60,860 nt of DNA from an uncultured Erysipelotrichaceae bacterium (lineage in GTDB: Bacteria; Bacillota_I; Bacilli_A; Erysipelotrichales; Erysipelotrichaceae). The DNA lies in the NCBI GenBank assembly GCA_944326825.1, contig CALVFL010000024.1, positions 1 to 60,860 on the forward strand. The letters run 5' to 3'. Shown in pieces: positions 1 to 9,281 of the stretch; the first letter of the stretch is position 1; every line of letters begins with the position of its first letter. Made by a program: the position numbers and the translations under genes. The notes beneath the pieces are model-generated. The model did no database searches, was not told where the DNA came from, and worked only from the letters and a program-made list of their open reading frames with translations.

Positions 1-109
1 AACATAAATCGTGACGGTTTTTCAATCTGATGGTGGCACTCAAAAAAAGACTTTGGTGGCACTGGCGTTCCGACTTTAGTGGCACTCTGAGAGCGACGTG
101 GGTGGCACA
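1..109. mobile_element. End of an IS21-like insertion element
   Basis: Four copies of GGTGGCAC(T/A) start at 32, 55, 78 and 101, an exact 23-bp period, and two of the intervening stretches end in CGACTTT. The array finishes with CA at 108-109, after which the sequence changes character. Multiple short repeats at an end that terminates in TG/CA are characteristic of the IS21 (istA/istB) family. No transposase lies inside the window, so the body of the element must extend to the left. The family assignment rests only on the shape of the end. Confidence 0.6.
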
Positions 110-315
110 AATCGCGCGTCATATCCATCTATTCTGATATAATTATCCAAAAAATACTCTCTCTTTTCCTCTTTTGACATGTCCAGATAATCTTTTTTAT
201 CATAGCCATTTACCTTATTATGAAATTTATTATTTTTGCTTAATGGATATGTATCACTATCAATTTGTTCCTTAGCTTTTATAGACTCATATGCATTATC
301 AATGCAAACAGTCAT
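76..315 (-). pseudogene. Small hypothetical gene cut by the IS end
   Basis: The 79-codon frame starts at 315 and reads into the IS end. Its last dozen or so codons are made of IS sequence downstream of the boundary near 110, so the native C-terminus has been lost. The remaining 60-odd residues are hydrophilic and rich in Lys, Asp and Tyr, with no motif I recognise and no strong ribosome binding site. It could be a fragment of a longer gene or a chance frame. No function is assigned. Confidence 0.35.
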
Positions 316-364
316 TTCTTTTACTATACTAGTTCTAGTACAATCTTTATTATTTTGAAGGTAT

Positions 365-390
365 AAAAAAAACAGCCCTTTAAGGCCTCT
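365..390 (-). terminator. Possible terminator of the tRNA pair
   Basis: On the minus strand a short GC-rich stem (GGCC pairing with GGCT through a wobble) is followed by GT and a run of eight T. It lies about 33 bases after the 3' end of tRNA-Ala. The stem is short, so the call is tentative. Confidence 0.45.
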
Positions 391-422
391 ATATCAACAG
401 TTTATTAACTGTAATTGCCGAA

Positions 423-498
423 TGGTGGAGCATAGCGGGATCGAACCGCTGACCTCCTGCGTGCAAAGCAGGCGCTCTCCCAGCTGAGCTAATGCCCC
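423..498 (-). tRNA. tRNA-Ala (TGC anticodon)
   Basis: A 76-nt cloverleaf read on the minus strand with encoded CCA. The acceptor GGGGCAT pairs with ATGCTCC (one G-T wobble), the D-arm is GCTC/GAGC, the anticodon loop is TTTGCAC giving anticodon TGC, and the T-arm is AGCGG-TTCGATC-CCGCT. It follows tRNA-Ile in the same transcript with a 27-nt spacer, the order usually seen in rRNA spacers, although no rRNA is next to it here. Confidence 0.97.
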
Positions 499-525
499 GA
501 TATGTATATTTAACTTGATAATTCA

Positions 526-602
<77 letters not shown>

Positions 603-629
603 ATATCTTGAATTACCAAGTGCTTATTT

Positions 630-658
630 ATATTACCAAAAGATAAAACCAAAATCAA
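630..658 (-). promoter_or_regulatory. Promoter of the tRNA-Ile/tRNA-Ala transcript
   Basis: On the minus strand TTGATT (653-658) and TAATAT (630-635) are separated by exactly 17 bases, ending 27 bases before the mature tRNA-Ile. This fits a housekeeping sigma-A promoter. Confidence 0.6.
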
Positions 659-714
659 CAACTTTTTATGTTTTTTATCGATTTTTACTTGTTGGGTATT
701 AAATGACCTTTAAC

Positions 715-1563
715 CTAACAATTCTTGGCGTGATAGTAATTGTAGATCTCGTTTTTAGAAATGCCCATTTCTTTAGCTGTCTTTTTGATGGCATCTTTAG
801 CGCTCATGCCTTCGCTGATATATGTATCGACCATCTCTTTGACTGAAATATAATCAATAACGATCTCATCTTCATGAAATCCCTCAATGACTAAAACGAT
901 CTCGCCTTTAAGATCATCTAATTCCTGCATCTCTTCCAATGTGCCACGGATATATTCTTCGTGGTTCTTGGTCAATTCTCTGGCAATGCAGGCTTTGCGG
1001 TTTCCTAAAATATCCAAAGCATAACGCAAAGTATTCTTGATGCGGTGCGGTGCTTCATAGAAGATCATCGTATAAGGGAATGTTAAAAGCTTCTCTAACT
1101 CTTTTTTAACTCCGCTGGATTTTTCGGACATGAAACCGTAATAAAGATAATGATTAGTGCTAAGGCCAGAGGCGACAAGAGCGTTTAAAGCCGCATTGGC
1201 GCCCGATATGCAAACGACATTGAAATCTTTGTTTACTGCTTTATTTACTAAGGCGTAGCCGGGATCAGAGATCAAAGGATAACCGGCATCCGAGATCAGC
1301 GCCACATCCTTGCCCTCTTCCAAAAGTTTGATCAGACCATGAGCAGAATCTTCTTCATTAAAATTATGATAGGAGATCGTATGTGTCTTTATTGAATAAT
1401 GATCCAATAAGACCTTGGAAGTCCTGGTATCTTCACAAGCGATCACATCGACCGCTTTTAAAATATCGACCGCCCGATTGGTCAATTCTGCCAGATTGCC
1501 GATAGGAGTAGCCACCAGATATAAAGTAGGCTTATCGTTGTGGAAGCTCTTTTGTCTTTTCAT
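715..1563 (-). CDS. rsmI: 16S rRNA (cytidine-1402 2'-O)-methyltransferase RsmI
   Basis: RsmI methylates the ribose of C1402 in the 16S rRNA decoding centre using S-adenosylmethionine. The 282-residue protein has the tetrapyrrole-methylase fold signatures of the family: ATPIGN near residues 18-23, CEDTR near 43-47, and SDAGYPLISDPG in the SAM-binding region near 92-103. The C-terminal 40 residues form the usual small helical domain. Length is normal. The start overlaps the end of ricT by 32 bases, so it is translated as the last gene of the nudF-tmk-holB-ricT-rsmI operon; this cluster is conserved across Bacillota. The ribosome binding site is weak, consistent with coupling to ricT. Confidence 0.95.
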   Translation of the reverse strand: MKRQKSFHNDKPTLYLVATPIGNLAELTNRAVDILKAVDVIACEDTRTSKVLLDHYSIKTHTISYHNFNEEDSAHGLIKLLEEGKDVALISDAGYPLISDPGYALVNKAVNKDFNVVCISGANAALNALVASGLSTNHYLYYGFMSEKSSGVKKELEKLLTFPYTMIFYEAPHRIKNTLRYALDILGNRKACIARELTKNHEEYIRGTLEEMQELDDLKGEIVLVIEGFHEDEIVIDYISVKEMVDTYISEGMSAKDAIKKTAKEMGISKNEIYNYYHAKNC

Positions 1564-2401
1564 TTTTATCTGTTTTCTTTTCAGCCGTTTTAAAAACGCC
1601 CTTATTTAAAAGATCATCGATCGTGATAAAGATCGCATTTTCTTTATTTTCCAGTTTGCAGGTCTTGGTAATGACATTCATGCTGGTAAGACGATACTTT
1701 TCGCCCTCATATTCTATTTGAGCATTCATCTTCGGTAAACCTTCTCTTAACTTTTTGTAGGTATCATCTTCATATTTTAAACAGCACATCAGTTTGCCGC
1801 AATGACCGCTCAATTTTTGGATATTTAAAGCCAACAGCTGATTTTTAGCCATGTTGATGGAAATGATGTCAAAATCATTCTTAAAGTTCTTGCAGCAAAG
1901 TTCTCTGCCGCAGGTACCGATGCCGCCGATCAGTTTAGCTTTATCTCTTGAGCCGATCTGTCTTAATTCAATACGGCAATGAAAGATAGCGGCCAGCACT
2001 TTTAAAAGTTCTCTGAAATCGACCCGGTCATCAGCGACATAGATAAAAGTTATCTTGGAACGATCAAGCGTGTACTCCGCTTTTAAAACATTCATCCCTA
2101 AATTAAGCTTATCAGCCTCGCTTTGACAGATGCTTTTTGCTTTAAGGGCATCTTTGCTGTTTTGATCGTGCTGTCTGATGTCAGCTTCACTGGCTACCCG
2201 GACGATCGGTTTTATCTCCAGCTCTGAAGGAAGTTCCGGATCTAAAAACGGTTCCTTGACTACTTCTCCCATTTCAATGCCATATTGTGTTTCCACAACG
2301 ATCTTAGTACCTGCTTTGATATTCTTATCATCGCAAGAAAACGTATAGGCTTTATTATTGGTATCAAACTTTATTGCTACATAATATTTATTTTCTTCCA
2401 T
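1532..2401 (-). CDS. ricT: PSP1-domain protein RicT (YaaT)
   Basis: RicT is part of the RicA-RicF-RicT complex that in Bacillus supports RNase Y-dependent mRNA processing and carries iron-sulfur clusters. The 289-residue protein contains the PSP1 domain with the family cysteines visible as a TCGRELCC cluster (Cys164, 169, 170) and an HCGKLMCC cluster (Cys201, 206, 207). A good ribosome binding site (AGAGGTGG) precedes the ATG. It lies between holB and rsmI, the standard neighbourhood for yaaT. Whether the RicA and RicF partners exist cannot be seen from this window. Confidence 0.93.
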   Translation of the reverse strand: MEENKYYVAIKFDTNNKAYTFSCDDKNIKAGTKIVVETQYGIEMGEVVKEPFLDPELPSELEIKPIVRVASEADIRQHDQNSKDALKAKSICQSEADKLNLGMNVLKAEYTLDRSKITFIYVADDRVDFRELLKVLAAIFHCRIELRQIGSRDKAKLIGGIGTCGRELCCKNFKNDFDIISINMAKNQLLALNIQKLSGHCGKLMCCLKYEDDTYKKLREGLPKMNAQIEYEGEKYRLTSMNVITKTCKLENKENAIFITIDDLLNKGVFKTAEKKTDKNEKTKELPQR

Positions 2402-2417
2402 TAGATCACCACCTCTA

Positions 2418-4274
<1,857 letters not shown>

Positions 4275-4280
4275 ACCAAT

Positions 4281-4286
4281 ATTATA
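4281..4286 (-). promoter_or_regulatory. -10 element six bases before the 98-residue gene
   Basis: TATAAT on the minus strand is followed by ATTGGT and then the ATG at 4274. Transcription normally begins six to seven bases after a -10 element, so the mRNA would start at or next to the start codon. No good -35 is seen. Confidence 0.5.
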
Positions 4287-4307
4287 TACCATTTATAATC
4301 TTCCCTT

Positions 4308-4835
4308 TTATAAAAGACCCTCAAGCCTCATCTTATATAAGATACAGATCGTCTTGGCATCTGTCAGCGTACCTTCTTTGATCATCTCATCGATCTTTTC
4401 GATACTAAAAACCTCTGTATCAAGTCTTTCATCCTCATCGAAGTGTTTGCCGACATATTCGCCCTCTTCGCCATAAAAAAGATAGATCTTTTCACTTGAA
4501 TAACCGCAGGTCGGCACCATATAGCCAAGATCGGTAAGATTATTGATAGTAAAACCTAGCTCTTCTTCACATTCTCTGATGATCGCTGCTTTGGGATCTT
4601 CCCCTTCATTCAGTTTGCCGGCACACATCTCAAGCATTTCGGTTTCTTGAGCATAGCGATATTGCGAAACGAAGTAAAAACAGCCGTCTTTTCTTTTCAA
4701 AGCGATGGCAGCGCCGCCATGATGTTTTACAACTTCCCGGATGCTTCTGGTGCCATCATCCAGTTCTACTTCATCTTTTAAGAGTTTCACTACTCTTCCA
4801 TCATATATAGTTTCACTTTTGATCTGTCTTTCCAT
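4308..4835 (-). CDS. nudF: ADP-ribose pyrophosphatase (Nudix hydrolase)
   Basis: It hydrolyses ADP-ribose and related nucleoside diphosphates. The 175-residue protein carries a complete Nudix box starting at Gly73 (GKLNEGED) and continuing with RECEEELGF near residues 88-96. Length and N-terminal beta-rich domain match the NudF/YqkG group. The ribosome binding site AAAGAGGT lies seven bases before the ATG. It is the first gene of the operon leading to rsmI. Exact substrate preference cannot be told from sequence. Confidence 0.9.
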   Translation of the reverse strand: MERQIKSETIYDGRVVKLLKDEVELDDGTRSIREVVKHHGGAAIALKRKDGCFYFVSQYRYAQETEMLEMCAGKLNEGEDPKAAIIRECEEELGFTINNLTDLGYMVPTCGYSSEKIYLFYGEEGEYVGKHFDEDERLDTEVFSIEKIDEMIKEGTLTDAKTICILYKMRLEGLL

Positions 4836-4861
4836 GTTTATACCTCTTTGATTACCACCTA

Positions 4862-4890
4862 ATTTTACACATAAATCCTCGGTTTACCAA
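4862..4890 (-). promoter_or_regulatory. Promoter of the nudF-rsmI operon
   Basis: On the minus strand TTGGTA (4885-4890) and TAAAAT (4862-4867) are separated by 17 bases, about 26 bases upstream of the nudF start codon, leaving room for a leader with its Shine-Dalgarno. Confidence 0.55.
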
Positions 4891-4911
4891 AAATATTTTC
4901 TAAAAATGCGC

Positions 4912-4917
4912 TATAAT
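4912..4917 (+). promoter_or_regulatory. -10 element six bases before the YcxB-like gene
   Basis: TATAAT followed by AAGACC and then the ATG at 4924. No Shine-Dalgarno fits between them, so the mRNA is probably leaderless. A TTTACC at 4883-4888 is too far away (23 bases) to be an ideal -35. Confidence 0.55.
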
Positions 4918-4923
4918 AAGACC

Positions 4924-5445
4924 ATGGAAGCAAAAGTAATCAATAAGACCCGCTTAGATTTTAAACTGATCGTAAGGGGTAATTTTTTAAGTAATCGTTT
5001 TATGACGATCCTTTATGGGATCTTGAGTTTAATCTTTGTCTACATGGTAATAAACGGCGTCATCTATTATCAAAGGACTAATGATCCTGAACTGTTTATG
5101 CAGCTGATCTTTGAAGTATGCATGCTGGTATTCTCTTTGGCAGTTGCTTTTTTATGGCCTTTATTAAAAGCTCTCTATCTTAAACACAAGATCAATAAAC
5201 ACTATCACACTGATCATCAGGACATCGAATACTATTTCAACGATCTGAATATGCGGATCGTAAATGAACTTGAAGGTACGAATACCAAGGTTGAATACCG
5301 GGATATTTATCGTATCTATAGATCAAAGAAACTGATGGTCATCACTTTGCGCAAAAACTATCTGATCATTGATTTAGACGGTTTTTTGAAACCAAATGAT
5401 GAAGAAAAAGTCACTGCTTACTTAAAAAGGGCGAAGAAGCTATAA
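4924..5445 (+). CDS. YcxB-like membrane protein
   Basis: A 173-residue protein with two membrane segments (roughly residues 25-47 and 60-85 from this start) followed by a soluble C-terminal domain of about 85 residues resembling the YcxB-like domain, a small beta-rich fold of unknown function. An upstream in-frame ATG at 4906 is rejected because it overlaps the -10 hexamer at 4912-4917; the ATG at 4924 sits where transcription should begin. It is monocistronic: a terminator hairpin overlaps its stop codon. It is divergent from the nudF operon. Confidence 0.8.
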   Translation: MEAKVINKTRLDFKLIVRGNFLSNRFMTILYGILSLIFVYMVINGVIYYQRTNDPELFMQLIFEVCMLVFSLAVAFLWPLLKALYLKHKINKHYHTDHQDIEYYFNDLNMRIVNELEGTNTKVEYRDIYRIYRSKKLMVITLRKNYLIIDLDGFLKPNDEEKVTAYLKRAKKL

Positions 5446-5462
5446 TTACGGCTTCTTTTTTT
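5434..5462 (+). terminator. Terminator overlapping the YcxB-like stop codon
   Basis: AAGAAGC (5434-5440) pairs with GCTTCTT (5451-5457) around a 10-base loop and is followed by T residues to 5462. The last coding codons form the left arm and the stop codon is in the loop. Confidence 0.8.
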
Positions 5463-5477
5463 ATGAAGGGGACATAT

Positions 5478-7280
5478 ATGCGAAAATTACTGACTGTCAT
5501 CATGTGTCTTATCAGCACTTTCAGTCTTGATCTAAGAGTAAAAGGCGATGAATATGAAAAAGCGATCGTTGATATTAACGGCTTATCCATAAATGAGCTG
5601 CAGGAATATGTCGATCTGGGTTATTTGAACTATGAAAAGATCACCAGGCTCTATCTAGACAGGATCGAGGCCTATAACGAAGAGTATAATGCCCTCATCA
5701 CCATAAGCGATACGGCTATCGAAGAAGCCAGGGCTTTAGATGAAGAATATGAAAAAAGCGGCCGGCGTTCTATGATCCATGGCTTACCGATCATCGTCAA
5801 AGATAATATCGATGTCAAAGGCCTGCCAACCACAAACGGCACCACAGCTCTTTTAGACTCTTATCCAAATGAAGATGCTCCAGCTGTTAAAAAGTTAAGA
5901 GATGCCGGAGCGATCGTCATCGCCAAAGCCAATATGGATGAGTTCGCTTTCAATGCTGCTTACTCTCATTCCAGTTTCGGTTATGTATATAACGCTTTTG
6001 ATACTGATTATTCTTCTTATGGTTCATCAGGCGGCAGTGCCGTCAGTGTGGCAGCCAATCTAGCTGTCTTCGCTTTGGGCAGTGATACCGGTTCCAGCAT
6101 CAGAGTACCTGCCAGTGCCAACGGCATCGTTGGTCTTAGACCGACTTTCGGGATGATCGATGCAAAGGGAGTGATCAAGTTTGATGATACCCGTGATACC
6201 ATCGGCATCATGACTAAATATGTTGAAGATTCAGCCATCGTTTTAGAGATAATCGATGAAGCTGACATTGAATATGAAACTTACCTTGATGATTCTTTGG
6301 AAGGTGTAAATATCGCCGTCATTGACAGCTACATGAATCCCAACACTTCTTCTACAGCCACCGATACCGGCAAGACCGACCGTTTTGTCTATGAGCTTAT
6401 GTCAGAAGCGATCAATGATCTTGAAATGCTTGGGGCCGATATCATCCATCTAAACTCTTTTAAACTCAATTATGAATTTGATGCCACGGGGCTTTGTTAT
6501 AACTTTAATGAATATCTAAAAGGCACCAACAGCAAGATCAGAGGCTTGGACGATCTGATCAAAAACGGCGGATATAGTCAATACATCGAAGGCTACAACA
6601 ATTCCGCCTGTGCTTATGACTTTCATGATACAGCAACTTACAAAGCTTATGATCAAAACCGCCAGAACAATATCGCTTTAGCCAATTCCTATTTTGAGGC
6701 CAATGATCTTGATGCGATCATCTATCCAACCATCAAGACAAAGCTGATGACCATTGATGAAACACGCTACAATAAGATCTACACGCCCTCATCATCAACC
6801 GCACCTCTGATCGGCTTTCCGGCTATCAGTGTACCGATGGGTTATCATGATGATCTCCCCTATGGTCTTGAAATCATGGCTAAAGCCAATGAAGAAGGCA
6901 CTCTTTATAAGATCGCTTCCGCTTTTGAAAGTATCAACGATCTCTATAAAACACCCTCGATCGCTCCTTCTTTATATGATGTATCGACAAGTGGCGAAGA
7001 ACTCAAAGATACTTATCTTTTCTATCTCAAGCATCCTATCGTCACTGACTTGAATGAAGAAGTAAGTGCCTACTTTGAAACAAACGGCAGTGCTTCTATG
7101 TCTTTAGAATACTTAAACGAATATGATCAGACGATCAAAGAATTCTATAGTGAAGCTTTAAAAATCACCCAGAAAGAAAAGAATAAAATGATCTTCCTGT
7201 ATGGCATAGCATTTATACTGATCGTAGCTTCGCTTATTGCCCTCTATCGTTTAAAATTCAAGAAAGCTTATAGATCTTGA
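5478..7280 (+). CDS. Exported, membrane-anchored amidase-signature hydrolase
   Basis: An amidase-signature enzyme of 600 residues. The ATG at 5478 is chosen because AAGGGG lies six bases upstream; an earlier ATG at 5463 contains that site. An N-terminal hydrophobic segment (residues 2-20) looks like a signal peptide and a hydrophobic segment near residues 570-592 with basic residues after it anchors the C-terminus. The Lys-cisSer-Ser triad is present: Lys108 in VKDN, Ser183 in the GSSGGS loop, and nucleophile Ser207 in SDTGSSIR. Unlike GatA it is exported and is not next to gatB/gatC, so it is probably not the tRNA amidotransferase subunit. Substrate unknown; a cell-wall or peptide amide is possible. 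Confidence 0.85.
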   Translation: MRKLLTVIMCLISTFSLDLRVKGDEYEKAIVDINGLSINELQEYVDLGYLNYEKITRLYLDRIEAYNEEYNALITISDTAIEEARALDEEYEKSGRRSMIHGLPIIVKDNIDVKGLPTTNGTTALLDSYPNEDAPAVKKLRDAGAIVIAKANMDEFAFNAAYSHSSFGYVYNAFDTDYSSYGSSGGSAVSVAANLAVFALGSDTGSSIRVPASANGIVGLRPTFGMIDAKGVIKFDDTRDTIGIMTKYVEDSAIVLEIIDEADIEYETYLDDSLEGVNIAVIDSYMNPNTSSTATDTGKTDRFVYELMSEAINDLEMLGADIIHLNSFKLNYEFDATGLCYNFNEYLKGTNSKIRGLDDLIKNGGYSQYIEGYNNSACAYDFHDTATYKAYDQNRQNNIALANSYFEANDLDAIIYPTIKTKLMTIDETRYNKIYTPSSSTAPLIGFPAISVPMGYHDDLPYGLEIMAKANEEGTLYKIASAFESINDLYKTPSIAPSLYDVSTSGEELKDTYLFYLKHPIVTDLNEEVSAYFETNGSASMSLEYLNEYDQTIKEFYSEALKITQKEKNKMIFLYGIAFILIVASLIALYRLKFKKAYRS

Positions 7281-8502
7281 TCCCTTTAACGATCGAATCA
7301 GGATCAAGGTAGAGCTGATAGAGGAAATTAAGGTAAGTACCCGGCGTGATGATTCCTGACATATCGAAAAGATTGATCTCTTTGTTGCGGATCAGATAAT
7401 CCGTCAAGAGAACACAATTTGTAGTAAAGACAAAGTAAGTCTTAAACTTGCCTCTTTTAAACTTGTATAGATGACACCTGGTATCTTTATATACATCAGA
7501 GATATAATCATCGGCTTTCATCACTTCGCCTTTTTCTTCTTCCAGCTGAGCATCGCATTTAAAAGGATAGGCATCTTTTAAAAGATCAGCCAGTCTTTTT
7601 TTGATGATCGCCAGTTCTTTATCATCAGGATAGATCTCATAGCTGATGATCATCGTCTTGCCGCTTTTTAAACAATTCTTTAAAAAAGCTTTTTTATCCA
7701 CTTCAACCAGTACCCCTTTGCCGGCCGATCCCAAAAGATAGCGGTCTTTAGGATCATGCAGACCATAAGAATAGATCGTATCGCCAATGCTGACATCGAC
7801 ATGACCAAACGATTCAAAACCGCTTTCCTGGATGTAGATGTTTACACAAAGCGGCGCTTCTTCGCTGTCATCATCAGGATCACCGATCGTCCTTGACATG
7901 ATCGCATCATCGCTTTTGATCCTCATGAAAACTCTTAAAGGCAATAAAGCACTGATGATGACCGGCAAAGACAAACCAAACTTGCGATGATCGACGATCT
8001 CTAAAAAGGCAAAGATCAGATTTATAAGACCATAGACGATATTATAGATACCGGCTATGACAAAGGTCAGCTCTACGCCATAATACGGCACTACAAAAAG
8101 TATCAGGGCAAAGATGAGAAAAATGACACTTAAGAACAGTTTGCCGATGATGCCGTTTAATTTTTCTTTGCGGCGGATCTGATATTCAACAAAGTTGATG
8201 ATGGCATTAAGCAGAGCATATAATCCCACGATCAGACCGATAAAACGGTTGTAAGTGACCGGGAAAGCATAGATCACGCCCATAATTACAAAGGCAAACA
8301 AGATCGAAGGCAGGTTTTTATACTGTCTTTTAATGATCAGACCATAAAGCAAACCGGCCTCATAAACACCCAACAGGATCAAAAACCCCAGCCACAAAAA
8401 AGGTACAGCGACATTGGCCTCAACGATAAAAATAATACCGAGAACGACAATGCCCAGATACCCTAAGATATTTAAAATGTAGGCAACAATATTTTTATTC
8501 AC
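7258..8502 (-). CDS. Multi-pass membrane protein with a papain-like C-terminal domain
   Basis: A 414-residue protein. The first 200 residues contain about seven hydrophobic segments resembling the HdeD/DUF308 type. The C-terminal 200 residues are soluble and contain FGHVDVSIG (His234) and TTNCVLLTDYL (Cys363). A His before the Cys, with a strand around GDTIYSYG, is the order expected in circularly permuted papain-like folds (LRAT, YiiX and DUF4105 groups). That assignment is inference. The start is a GTG at 8502 with TATAAT exactly six bases upstream and no Shine-Dalgarno. It is divergent from the His-rich peptide/ECF operon across an 82-base spacer, and its 3' end overlaps the amidase gene by 23 bases in convergent orientation. 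Confidence 0.8.
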   Translation of the reverse strand: MNKNIVAYILNILGYLGIVVLGIIFIVEANVAVPFLWLGFLILLGVYEAGLLYGLIIKRQYKNLPSILFAFVIMGVIYAFPVTYNRFIGLIVGLYALLNAIINFVEYQIRRKEKLNGIIGKLFLSVIFLIFALILFVVPYYGVELTFVIAGIYNIVYGLINLIFAFLEIVDHRKFGLSLPVIISALLPLRVFMRIKSDDAIMSRTIGDPDDDSEEAPLCVNIYIQESGFESFGHVDVSIGDTIYSYGLHDPKDRYLLGSAGKGVLVEVDKKAFLKNCLKSGKTMIISYEIYPDDKELAIIKKRLADLLKDAYPFKCDAQLEEEKGEVMKADDYISDVYKDTRCHLYKFKRGKFKTYFVFTTNCVLLTDYLIRNKEINLFDMSGIITPGTYLNFLYQLYLDPDSIVKGIKIYKLS

Positions 8503-8508
8503 ATCATA

Positions 8509-8530
8509 ATTATAGCGATTTAATTATTTT
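8509..8530 (-). promoter_or_regulatory. Promoter of the membrane/papain-like gene
   Basis: TATAAT (8509-8514, minus strand) lies six bases before the GTG start. A TTCAAA sits about 16 bases further upstream and could be the -35. The arrangement predicts a leaderless mRNA. Confidence 0.5.
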
Positions 8531-8532
8531 TT

Positions 8533-8559
8533 TGAATGATTTTGACTGTTTCGATCGTA
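8533..8559 (+). promoter_or_regulatory. Possible ECF-type promoter of the His-rich/sigma operon
   Basis: TGAATG (8533-8538) and CGTA (8556-8559) are separated by 17 bases. This resembles the TGAAAC-N16/17-CGTA pattern of SigW-like ECF promoters, as expected if the sigma factor drives its own operon. It is a weak motif match. Confidence 0.35.
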
Positions 8560-8584
8560 TTAGTTATGAAGGAGGACGAAACAC

Positions 8585-8785
8585 ATGAAAAAAGTATTAG
8601 TGATCATTTTAGTAATAGTTAGCATTCTGATCGTTACTGAGAGCATATTAGCTGATAGTTATTATAGCCGCTACGATCATAATTACAGTTATCAAAGATG
8701 TACTGATAAGCATTATGAACATCACATCTATAATAATTGTCATAATCACTCACATCATTATAATGTAAGTAGATGTCATTATTAA
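8585..8785 (+). CDS. Small exported His/Tyr/Cys-rich peptide
   Basis: The 66-residue product has a hydrophobic N-terminus with Lys-Lys start and a likely signal-peptidase site after about residue 23 (ILA). The predicted mature part of about 43 residues contains 9 His, 9 Tyr and 3 Cys, arranged in short clusters such as HYEHH and HNHSHH. Such composition suggests binding of zinc, copper or nickel outside the membrane. A strong GGAGG precedes the ATG by nine bases. The gene is the first of an operon with an ECF sigma factor and an RsgI-like anti-sigma factor, 13 bases upstream of the sigma gene. I know of no named family for it; function as a metal buffer or sensor input is inference. Confidence 0.75.
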   Translation: MKKVLVIILVIVSILIVTESILADSYYSRYDHNYSYQRCTDKHYEHHIYNNCHNHSHHYNVSRCHY

Positions 8786-8798
8786 AAGGTAATTAAAG

Positions 8799-9281
8799 AT
8801 GCGAAGTGAAAACGAGATACGGCTGGCTTTGAATAACCATGGCGATCTGGTCAGACGATTATGTTTCATCTTTTTAAAAAATGAAGCAGACAGCGAGGAT
8901 ATCTTTCAGACTGTCTTTTTAAAATATGCTCAAAATGATCGCCCTTTCGCTTCTTTTGAACATGAAAGAGCCTGGTTTATTCAAGTTACCCGTAATGCCT
9001 GCAAAGATCTTTTAAAAAGTTTCTTCCGTTCGCATGTCATCTCGATCGAAGAGCTGACCAGCGAACCATCTGTTATAAACAATGAACACAAAGAAGTTTT
9101 GGAAGCTGTTTTAAAACTTGATAAAAAGTACCGGGAAGTCATTTACCTTTACTATTATGAGGGTTATAAAGCTAAAGAGATAGCCGCCATCCTGCACAAG
9201 AGAGTCAATACTATCTATACCCTTTTAAATAGAGCCAGGGAACAGTTAAGAGAAAATTTGGGAGGTGAGATCGATGAATAG
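8799..9281 (+). CDS. ECF-type RNA polymerase sigma factor
   Basis: A 160-residue protein with sigma region 2 over residues 10-75 (the NEADSEDIFQTVFLKY and ERAWFIQVTRNACKDLL segments) and region 4 over residues 105-155 (YREVIYLYYYEGYKAKEIA followed by a helix-turn-helix). Length is normal for ECF sigma factors. The stop codon overlaps the start of the anti-sigma gene (ATGAATAG), a typical sigma/anti-sigma coupling. The gene follows the His-rich exported peptide. The regulon cannot be read from this window. Confidence 0.92.
   Translation: MRSENEIRLALNNHGDLVRRLCFIFLKNEADSEDIFQTVFLKYAQNDRPFASFEHERAWFIQVTRNACKDLLKSFFRSHVISIEELTSEPSVINNEHKEVLEAVLKLDKKYREVIYLYYYEGYKAKEIAAILHKRVNTIYTLLNRAREQLRENLGGEIDE

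Noticed and set aside
4906..4923. Upstream ATG for the YcxB-like gene
   Set aside because: It overlaps the TATAAT element and has no Shine-Dalgarno; the ATG at 4924 fits the predicted transcription start.
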